Shown: positions 1-4,809 of the stretch, piece by piece | Position numbering within the stretch: position 1 is the first letter of the stretch | Layout of the letters: every line of letters starts with the position of its first letter | Origin: JBEIUL01 sp044356865 | GTDB lineage: Bacteria; Planctomycetota; Phycisphaerae; Phycisphaerales; SM1A02 | Direction: 5' to 3' | NCBI GenBank assembly: GCA_044356865.1 | Contig: JBIKVN010000185.1 | Coordinates: forward strand, 1 to 6,741 | DNA: 6,741 nt | Position numbers and translations under genes: made by a program | The notes under the pieces: model-generated | The model's database searches: none | What the model was told of the DNA's origin: nothing | The model's input: the letters and a program-made list of their open reading frames with translations, nothing else

Positions 1-460
1 GGTCGCCGAGCCCGACGCGGGTGAGGCTCGCGACCGCGCGGCGGCGGCGCTCGTCGGCGGCGATGCCTTGGTAAAAGAGCGGCACCTCGACGTTCTCGAC
101 GATGGTCAGCTCGGTGATCAGGTTGAACGCCTGGAAGACGAAGCCGATGCGGCGGCCGCGGATCGCGCTCAGGTCGTCGTCGGGCAGCGTCGCGACATCG
201 TGGCCGTCGAGGACGTACGAGCCGCTCGTCGGCCGGTCGAGGCAGCCGAGGAGGTTCATGAGCGTGCTCTTGCCCGAGCCCGAGGCGCCCATGATCGCCA
301 CGTACTGGCCGCGGGGAATCACCACGTCGACGCCCTTGAGGGCCTCGACGAGGACGCTGCCGTCGGGCTTGTAGTAGACCTTGCGCAGGCCGCGGATGTC
401 GACGACCGCAGCGTCCGTCCGCTCGGCGGCCTTCCCGGGTTGTTCGCGTTCGGTTCGCAT
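1..460 (-). CDS. ABC transporter ATP-binding protein, LolD/MacB type (partial, 3' end outside window)
   Basis: This is the nucleotide-binding subunit of an ABC transporter. It would hydrolyse ATP on the cytoplasmic face of the membrane to drive a partner permease, which is not in the window. The 153 visible codons begin MRTEREQPGK. They contain a Walker A motif GASGSGKST at residues 58-66, the sequence NLLGCLDRPTSG just after it, and the Q-loop FVFQAFNL around Gln110. The spacing and wording of these motifs match the LolD/MacB/FtsE-like group, which acts in lipoprotein export, macrolide or peptide efflux, or as mechanotransmission ATPases. The signature, Walker B and H-loop lie beyond the window edge, so the exact substrate cannot be told. 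The first 15 or so residues are a charged extension before the fold begins. The start ATG lies 16 bases after the acpS stop codon and has no clear Shine-Dalgarno sequence. Confidence 0.9.
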   Translation of the reverse strand, partial: MRTEREQPGKAAERTDAAVVDIRGLRKVYYKPDGSVLVEALKGVDVVIPRGQYVAIMGASGSGKSTLMNLLGCLDRPTSGSYVLDGHDVATLPDDDLSAIRGRRIGFVFQAFNLITELTIVENVEVPLFYQGIAADERRRRAVASLTRVGLGD

Positions 461-473
461 GCGCGGGCTGGGG

Positions 474-479
474 AGTCTA
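474..479 (-). promoter_or_regulatory. Candidate -10 box TAGACT before the ABC ATPase gene
   Basis: The minus strand reads TAGACTCCCC, and its TAG is the acpS stop codon. The box ends 13 bases before the ABC ATPase ATG. A transcript starting about 7 bases downstream would have only a very short leader. No convincing -35 hexamer is seen. It resembles the boxes at 1736-1741, 1794-1799 and 3151-3156. This is an inference from sequence similarity only, and the gene may instead be transcribed from upstream with acpS. Confidence 0.3.
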
Positions 480-875
480 CGCCGAGAGGGCGATCGCACT
501 GCCGATCGCGTGGGTACCCGAGTGGCTCATGCTCACGAGCCAGCGGCCGATGCCGCGCGACGCCGCGACCTCGGCGGCGCGGCCGGTCACGAGCAGCCGC
601 GGCTCGCCCGAGGCCAGCCGCAGCACCTCGAGGTCGGTCCAGGCGATGCCTTCGGTCCAGCCGGTGCCGAGGGCTTTCAGGACCGCTTCCTTCACGGCGA
701 AGCGGGCGGCGTAGCGCTCGGCCCGGCGGCGCGGGGCGAGGTCGCAGTAGGCCCGCTCGGTGAGGGTGAAGATCCGCTCGGGAAACCGCTGCGGATGGTC
801 GGCGAGGGCCCGGGCGATGCGATCGATCTCGACGATGTCGACGCCGTGGCCGAGGATCGCGTCCGTACGGCTCAT
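477..875 (-). CDS. acpS: Holo-[acyl-carrier-protein] synthase
   Basis: AcpS transfers 4'-phosphopantetheine from coenzyme A to a serine of apo-acyl carrier protein, which activates the carrier for fatty-acid and phospholipid synthesis in the cytoplasm. The protein has 132 residues, close to the usual 120-130. It shows the family signatures in order: GVDIVEIDRI at 11-20 (Asp13 is the expected Mg2+ ligand), IFTLTERAYC at 35-44, and ARFAVKEAVLKALGTG at 57-72 (Glu63 is the second metal ligand, next to Lys62). It ends with MSHSGTHAIG at 116-125. The start is well supported: GGGAGG lies 6 bases before the ATG. The A of that ATG opens an ATGA overlap with the stop of the upstream TIM-barrel gene, so translation is probably coupled. 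The ABC ATPase gene follows 16 bases downstream. Confidence 0.96.
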   Translation of the reverse strand: MSRTDAILGHGVDIVEIDRIARALADHPQRFPERIFTLTERAYCDLAPRRRAERYAARFAVKEAVLKALGTGWTEGIAWTDLEVLRLASGEPRLLVTGRAAEVAASRGIGRWLVSMSHSGTHAIGSAIALSA

Positions 876-1726
876 CGCAGGCCTCCCGCCGGGGCGAGCC
901 GGCTTCCGCACCGTTCGACCGTCGCCGCGAGGCCGGCGCCCGCGTCGCGCCATTGCCGGGCATCGACCACGAGCTCGCGCCGGTAGCCGCCGGCATCGAG
1001 GGCCGCGAGGTAGGCGTCGAGGTCGAGCCGGGCCTCGCGCGGCTCGAGCGGCGGCATCCGCAGGCCCGACCGCGACAGGTCGGCGAGCCGCGCGGAAGCG
1101 AGGTGGGAACCGGCGCGGATCGCGGCAAGGGCCGGGTCGCGGCCCGCGGCGAGTTCGGCGACCGGGTCGAGGCCGATCGCGAGGCCGGCGGCGGTGCGGG
1201 CCGGGGCGTCCGAAGAGTGGTCGGCGACGGCGACGCCCTCGCGGCCGGCGAGGCGACCAAGCTCGGCGACGACCTCGTTCAGGCGGGCGACGAGCGTGGC
1301 GTCCTTCGCGAGATCCGACTCGATCGGCAGCAGCACGCTCACCGTCGGCCGCGGGCGGCCGGGCTCGGCGAGGTCCGAGGCCAGCGTCACCGCCTCGCCG
1401 ACCGCGGCGACGGCCCGGTCGACGGTGGTCGCGTCGAGGAAATGCGCCGCGGGGATCCAGAAGTCGATCCCGGACAGGCCAAGTTCGCGCCGCCGAAGCG
1501 CCGCCGCGACCCCCCGCCGCCCGCTCCGGTCGAGGTCCTTCGCCCGGCAGCCCGGCGCGGTCCCCGGCCACTGGCACGCCCGGTAGCCGAGGGCCGAGAG
1601 CCGGGCCATCGCCTCGTCCACGGCAAGCCCCGCCTCGACGAGGCTGCCGACCGTCGCCGACAGCCGCGGACGGGGGTCGCCGGAGCCGACGGAAGATTCG
1701 TGTAGGCCGGAACCGGTAGTCGCCAT
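872..1726 (-). CDS. Sugar phosphate isomerase/epimerase-like TIM-barrel protein, function unknown
   Basis: The 284-residue protein resembles the xylose-isomerase-like TIM-barrel superfamily (AP endonuclease family 2). Features fitting that family are MARLSALGYRACQW near 40-53, a barrel strand LSGIDFWIP at 84-92, ASDLAEPGRPRPTVSVLLP at 116-134, and GLAIGLDPVAELAAGRDPAL at 181-200. The C-terminal part, LDLDAYLAALDAGGYRRELVVDAR, looks like the family's 'aL...gY.G.l.vE' ending. The usual metal ligands are not obvious: the expected Glu strand reads VAVADH, the His-x-x-Asp strand reads LASARLADL, and the final Glu strand ends VVDAR. It may therefore be catalytically altered or a binding protein. 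The start is ATG, with an alternative TTG one codon upstream and no Shine-Dalgarno sequence. Its stop overlaps the acpS start (ATGA). No substrate can be named. The link to acpS is positional only. Confidence 0.75.
   Translation of the reverse strand: MATTGSGLHESSVGSGDPRPRLSATVGSLVEAGLAVDEAMARLSALGYRACQWPGTAPGCRAKDLDRSGRRGVAAALRRRELGLSGIDFWIPAAHFLDATTVDRAVAAVGEAVTLASDLAEPGRPRPTVSVLLPIESDLAKDATLVARLNEVVAELGRLAGREGVAVADHSSDAPARTAAGLAIGLDPVAELAAGRDPALAAIRAGSHLASARLADLSRSGLRMPPLEPREARLDLDAYLAALDAGGYRRELVVDARQWRDAGAGLAATVERCGSRLAPAGGLR
882..887 (-). promoter_or_regulatory. Shine-Dalgarno sequence of acpS
   Basis: The minus strand reads GGGAGG with a 6-base spacer to the acpS ATG, inside the last codons of the upstream gene. 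It fixes the acpS start and is the clearest ribosome-binding site in the window. Confidence 0.75.
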
Positions 1727-1735
1727 CAAGCGCGG

Positions 1736-1741
1736 AGTGTA
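1736..1741 (-). promoter_or_regulatory. Candidate -10 box TACACT for the TIM-barrel/acpS unit
   Basis: The minus strand reads TACACTCC and ends 9 bases before the ATG at 1726, or 6 bases before the alternative TTG at 1729. A start site at normal distance would give an mRNA with essentially no leader, in keeping with the absence of a ribosome-binding site. It is paired head to head with the box at 1794-1799. No clear -35 hexamer is present. The call is by resemblance only. Confidence 0.35.
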
Positions 1742-1756
1742 GGGCGGAACGGGTGT

Positions 1757-1775
1757 GGATCCGGTGGAGGATCCG
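1757..1775. repeat. Twofold GGATCCG repeat (dyad) in the divergent promoter region
   Basis: GGATCCG occurs at 1757-1763 and again at 1769-1775, 12 bases apart. Because GGATCC is its own reverse complement, the pair is both a direct repeat and an inverted repeat with a 6-base GGTGGA centre. It sits between the two outward-facing -10 boxes, roughly where both -35 regions would fall. It could be an operator or a chance pair, and nothing in the window identifies a regulator. Confidence 0.35.
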
Positions 1776-1793
1776 CCACGGCCGCCCCCCTGC

Positions 1794-1799
1794 TAGCCT
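1794..1799 (+). promoter_or_regulatory. Candidate extended -10 box TGC-TAGCCT for the membrane protein/nth unit
   Basis: TAGCCT is preceded by TG-N, as in extended -10 promoters, and followed by CCC. It ends 9 bases before the GTG start at 1809, which has no Shine-Dalgarno sequence. A leaderless or near-leaderless transcript is therefore plausible. This is an inference from sequence only. Confidence 0.35.
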
Positions 1800-1808
1800 C
1801 CCGGTCCC

Positions 1809-2411
1809 GTGATCCGACTCGTGACCACCGCCTATTGGCTCGTGCTGATCCTCTGGATCGTGACCCTCTTCTCGGCCGCCAGCGTCGCGATGAACGCGTT
1901 CGGCACGATGAAGGACCTGACGATCTCGATGCCCGACGTCGCGGGACTGCCGCCCGACCACTCGACGGGCCGCTACCTCGCGGGCTTCGTCGCCGATCCG
2001 GCGTTCCGCAGCTACGAGCGGTGGTCGCTCCTGCTGGCCCCGGCCATGACCGCCCTGCTCTTCGCCCAGTCCCGCGTGCTGGCCTGGCCCGCCTCGAGCT
2101 GGGCGAACCGGATCCGGGTCGCCTCGCTCGTGGTCGCGATCGCGATCGCCATGATCCACCTGCTCGTCTTCGCCCCCGGCATGGCCCGCGAGCTCGCCGC
2201 CTTCCGCGAGGCGGTCGCCCTCGGGGACGCCGCGATCGCCGCCGAGCGCTCCGCGGCCTTCGACGCCGGCCACCGTTGGGCCGACCGGCTGTTGCGCATC
2301 GAGGGTTTCGCCCTCATCGTCGCCGCCGCGACGAGCGCCTGGACGCTGACGCCGCGCCGCCTGCCCCAACGCGGCCTCATGGCCGCCCCCGGCTTCGTCG
2401 GGATGCGGTGA
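1809..2411 (+). CDS. Four-helix integral membrane protein of unknown function (possibly DUF4149-like)
   Basis: The 200-residue protein has four likely membrane helices: about 7-29 (YWLVLILWIVTLFSAAS), 72-90 (SLLLAPAMTALLF), 103-124 (VASLVVAIAIAMIHLLVF) and 163-181 (IEGFALIVAAATSAW). The segment at 30-71 is moderately polar and contains MPDVAGLPPDHSTGRYLAGF. The segment at 125-160 is charged and Ala/Glu-rich (ARELAAFREAVALGD, then HRWADRLLR). The number and spacing of helices, with the conserved-looking HRWADRLL before the last one, recall small DUF4149/TMEM205-like membrane proteins, but I cannot confirm membership. No catalytic motif is seen. The GTG start is chosen because it precedes the first helix and follows a promoter-like box. 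The stop TGA overlaps the nth ATG (TGATG), so the two genes are probably cotranslated. Confidence 0.8.
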   Translation: MIRLVTTAYWLVLILWIVTLFSAASVAMNAFGTMKDLTISMPDVAGLPPDHSTGRYLAGFVADPAFRSYERWSLLLAPAMTALLFAQSRVLAWPASSWANRIRVASLVVAIAIAMIHLLVFAPGMARELAAFREAVALGDAAIAAERSAAFDAGHRWADRLLRIEGFALIVAAATSAWTLTPRRLPQRGLMAAPGFVGMR

Positions 2412-3109
2412 TGGCCGGCCGCCCGCCCCCCAAGCCGGCCCCGAAGCCGCCCCGCAAGAGCGACGCCCAGCGGGCCCGGGCGGCAGCCCTCTACGACGCC
2501 CTGTCGGCCCGCCATCCCGACGCGAAGTGCGAGCTCGAGTGGTCGCGGCCGCACGAGCTGCTCATCGCGACGATCCTTTCGGCCCAGTGCACCGACGTCG
2601 CGGTGAACCGGGCCACCCCGGCCCTCTTCCGCCGCTTCCGGACCCCGGCCGACTACGCGAAGGCCTCGCCCGAGGCGATCGAGCCCCTGCTCGCGACCCT
2701 CAACTTCTTCCGCACCAAGGCGAAGGCCGTCCACGCCTCGATGGTGACGCTGGTCGAGCGGCACGGCGGCGAGGTGCCCCGCTCGATGGAGGAACTCCTC
2801 GAGCTGCGCGGCGTCGCCCGCAAGACCGCCAACGTCGTCCTGAGCAACGCCTTCGGCATCCACGCCGGCGTCGTCGTCGACACCCACGTCGGACGGCTCG
2901 CGAAGCGCTTCGGCCTCACCCGCCACGACGAGCCCGCGAAGGTCGAGCCCGACCTGATGGCCCTCTTCCCGAACGAGCGGTGGGGGCAGCTCAGCCACCT
3001 CTTGATCTTCCACGGCCGCCGGGCGTGCAAGGCCCGCGGCGGATCGTGCGCGACCGATCCGGTGTGCCGCGCTTTCCACGGGAACGCGCGGGGAAAATCG
3101 GGGGAGTGA
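2411..3109 (+). CDS. nth: Endonuclease III (DNA glycosylase/AP lyase)
   Basis: Nth removes oxidised pyrimidines from DNA and cleaves the abasic site in base-excision repair. The protein has 232 residues, slightly longer than the E. coli enzyme because of a Pro/Lys-rich start (MAGRPPPKPAPKPPRK). The helical core begins at about residue 22. The sequence LIATILSAQCTDVAVN at 51-66 is typical of the family. The helix-hairpin-helix and catalytic lysine are in LELRGVARKTANVVLSNAFG, with Lys138, and the catalytic aspartate is Asp157 in VVVDTHVGR. The C-terminal iron-sulfur loop is unusual. E. coli has four cysteines spaced C-x6-C-x2-C-x5-C, but here there are only Cys206, Cys213 and Cys219 (C-x6-C-x5-C), with His223 nearby. 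The start ATG overlaps the stop of the membrane-protein gene. A 112-base gap follows before murC, with no clear terminator. Confidence 0.95.
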   Translation: MAGRPPPKPAPKPPRKSDAQRARAAALYDALSARHPDAKCELEWSRPHELLIATILSAQCTDVAVNRATPALFRRFRTPADYAKASPEAIEPLLATLNFFRTKAKAVHASMVTLVERHGGEVPRSMEELLELRGVARKTANVVLSNAFGIHAGVVVDTHVGRLAKRFGLTRHDEPAKVEPDLMALFPNERWGQLSHLLIFHGRRACKARGGSCATDPVCRAFHGNARGKSGE

Positions 3110-3150
3110 ACGTGCGGCGAAATTGCATCGGCGCTGCGGGCGCGAGTCGA

Positions 3151-3156
3151 TAGACT
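3151..3156 (+). promoter_or_regulatory. Candidate -10 box TAGACT upstream of murC
   Basis: TAGACTCCCG lies 65 bases before the murC ATG in the nth-murC gap. It shares TAGACTCCC with the box at 474-479 on the other strand. A start site near 3163 would give a leader of about 60 bases containing the hairpin at 3174-3191. A TTGCAT stands at 3123-3128, but the 22-base spacing is too long for a normal -35. The call is by resemblance only. Confidence 0.35.
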
Positions 3157-3173
3157 CCCGCTCCACGCATTCG

Positions 3174-3191
3174 CCCGGAACGGATTCCGGG
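3174..3191 (+). promoter_or_regulatory. Perfect 7-bp hairpin in the murC leader
   Basis: CCCGGAA pairs exactly with TTCCGGG around a CGGA loop, 30 bases before the murC ATG. There is no following U-run, so it is not a standard intrinsic terminator. It might be an mRNA structure affecting murC translation, an operator, or chance in GC-rich DNA. Confidence 0.4.
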
Positions 3192-3221
3192 TCAACGGCC
3201 CCACGCACGGGAACACGCCAC

Positions 3222-4793
3222 ATGCCGCACGCGGCCACCCGCGACCTCGCCGAACTCGATCTCGCCGGAAAGAGCCTCCACTTCGTCGGCATCGGCGGAT
3301 CGGGGATGAACGGCCTCGCCCGCATGCTCGCCCGCCGCGGGGCCCGCTGCAGCGGCTCCGACGCGAACGCCTCCGAGGTGACCGACGGCCTCGCGGCCGG
3401 GGGGATCGCCGTCGAGGTCGGATCGCCCGGGCCGCTGCCGGCCGAGTGCGACCTGGTCATCCGCAGCGCGGCGATCCGCGACGACCACCCGCAGATCCTC
3501 GAGGCCGAATCGCGCGGGATCCGCCATGTGACCTACGCCGAGGCCCTCGGGTTCGCCCAGACCGGACGGACCACGGTCTCGATCGCCGGCACCCACGGCA
3601 AGAGTTCGACCTCCGCCCTCCTCGGCTTCATCCTCGAGCGGTGCGGGCTCGACCCCTCGATCATCGTCGGGGCGAACGTGCCGCAGATCGCCGGCGACAC
3701 CGGCGGCGGCTCGCGGAGCGGCGCGGCCCGCCTGCCGAGCGGGCCCTTCACCGGGGCCCCCGGCGCGTTCGTCTGCGAGGCGTGCGAGTTCAACCGCTCG
3801 TTCCACCACCACCGGCCGACCTTCGCCCTCATCAACAACGTCGAGGAAGACCACCTCGACTGCTACGGCTCGCTCGACGAGATCGTGCAGAGCTTCCGGA
3901 CCTTCGCCGAGCTCCTGCCCCCGGCCGATCCGATCGGGCTCGCGACCGGCACCGACGCGGCGATCGGCGGCAAGCTGCTCATCGCCCACGAGGGGGCCCA
4001 CCGCCGCGAGATCGCGGCCGGGCTCGCCTGCCGGGTCGAGACCTTCGGCTTCTCGCCGAGCGCCGACTGGCAGGTCGTCTACGACGCCCGCTCGTCGCGG
4101 GCGGGCGTGCTGCGCGACGGGCACTGGGTCGCCCAGTGGGACCTCAAGCTCCACGGCGACCACATGGCCCTGAACTCGGCGGCGGCGGCGATCATCGCCC
4201 ATTGGTTCGGGGCCGAGTGGGAGGACATCGCCGCGGCGATCGCCCGGTTCCGCGGCGTCGAGCGGCGGATGCAGCGGCTGGGTACCCGGCCGGTCGCGGG
4301 CGGCGAGGTCACCGTCTACGACGACTACGCCCACCACCCGACCGAGTGCGAGCGGACCCTCAAGGCCCTGCGGGCCGCCGAACAGCCCAAGCGGCTCATC
4401 TGCGTCTTCCAGCCGCACCAGCACAGCCGCACGCGGTTCCTCCTCGACCAGTTCGCCGCCAGTTTCGAGACCGCCGACGTGGTTCTCGTGCCGCACATCT
4501 ACTTCGTCCGCGACAGCGAGATCGAGAAGACGCGGGTTTCGGCGGGCGACCTCGTCGACCGGCTGCGGCAGCGCGGCACGACGGCGATGCACCTCTATCC
4601 GTTTGCGGCGATCCTCGACCACCTCGAGGTGCTCTGCCGGCCCGGCGACCTTGTCGTCGTGATGGGGGCGGGGCCGGTCGGCTCGATCGCCCACGAGTTC
4701 CTCGCCCGCGGGGCGGCCGGGGCCCGGGGCAGCGCCCACGAGTCGCGGCCCGCTTCCGGCGGCGCCGCCGAAGGCGCCGCGGCGTGCCCCTGA
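3222..4793 (+). CDS. murC: UDP-N-acetylmuramate--L-alanine ligase
   Basis: MurC is a cytoplasmic ATP-dependent ligase that attaches L-alanine to UDP-N-acetylmuramate, the first step in building the peptidoglycan stem peptide. The protein has 523 residues, somewhat longer than the usual 450-490. The N-terminal nucleotide-sugar domain has FVGIGGSGMNGLARML at 21-36. The central ATP domain has the P-loop GTHGKSST at 123-130, CEACEFNRSF at 185-194 and INNVEEDHLDCY at 204-215, then LKLHGDHMALNSAAAA at 308-323. The C-terminal domain has GVERRMQRLG at 345-354, DDYAHHPTE at 367-375, FQPHQHSRTR at 396-405 and MGAGPVGSI at 481-489. The signature differs from the E. coli EADESDASF. The last 27 or so residues are a low-complexity Gly/Ala/Ser tail. 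The reading frame is open up to a TTG at 3123, but the ATG directly before the conserved domain is the better start. It is the first gene of a murC-murB-ddl operon. Confidence 0.96.
   Translation: MPHAATRDLAELDLAGKSLHFVGIGGSGMNGLARMLARRGARCSGSDANASEVTDGLAAGGIAVEVGSPGPLPAECDLVIRSAAIRDDHPQILEAESRGIRHVTYAEALGFAQTGRTTVSIAGTHGKSSTSALLGFILERCGLDPSIIVGANVPQIAGDTGGGSRSGAARLPSGPFTGAPGAFVCEACEFNRSFHHHRPTFALINNVEEDHLDCYGSLDEIVQSFRTFAELLPPADPIGLATGTDAAIGGKLLIAHEGAHRREIAAGLACRVETFGFSPSADWQVVYDARSSRAGVLRDGHWVAQWDLKLHGDHMALNSAAAAIIAHWFGAEWEDIAAAIARFRGVERRMQRLGTRPVAGGEVTVYDDYAHHPTECERTLKALRAAEQPKRLICVFQPHQHSRTRFLLDQFAASFETADVVLVPHIYFVRDSEIEKTRVSAGDLVDRLRQRGTTAMHLYPFAAILDHLEVLCRPGDLVVVMGAGPVGSIAHEFLARGAAGARGSAHESRPASGGAAEGAAACP
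4759..4780 (+). repeat. GC hairpin at the 3' end of murC
   Basis: GCGGCGCC at 4759-4766 pairs perfectly with GGCGCCGC at 4773-4780 around a GCCGAA loop. It encodes part of the Gly/Ala tail of MurC and ends 10 bases before the stop codon. It stands just before the duplicated murC/murB junction and could affect coupling, or it may simply follow from Gly-Ala codons. Confidence 0.4.
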
Positions 4794-4809
4794 TGGAATG
4801 CCCCTGATG
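4785..4809 (+). repeat. 14-bp tandem duplication at the murC stop/murB start
   Basis: TGCCCCTGATG occurs at 4785-4795 and again at 4799-4809, with GAA between, so the period is 14 bases. Each copy contains TGATG. The first holds the murC stop, and the second holds an in-frame murB ATG at 4807. Between them, an ATG at 4793 opens a four-codon frame ending at the TGA of the second copy. Confidence 0.85.

Noticed and set aside
477..2369. Very long open frame on the minus strand (630 codons) running across acpS and the TIM-barrel gene.
   Set aside because: Only its last 132 codons are a real gene (acpS). The rest is the out-of-frame shadow of the TIM-barrel gene and the antisense of the membrane-protein gene, with Arg/Gly/Pro-rich low-complexity translation typical of GC-rich DNA.
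1835..2410. Upstream extension of the nth frame back through the membrane-protein gene.
   Set aside because: It is the shadow frame of the membrane protein, Arg/Pro-rich, and the nth ATG at 2411 forms a natural TGATG overlap.
3110..3191. Intrinsic terminator after nth.
   Set aside because: The only good stem (3174-3191) is not followed by a T-run and lies downstream of a promoter-like box, so it is better placed as a leader element of murC.
3123..3221. Possible 33-residue N-terminal extension of MurC from a TTG at 3123.
   Set aside because: The extension is unlike the family and would overlap the promoter-like box and hairpin. The ATG at 3222 sits just before the conserved Rossmann segment.
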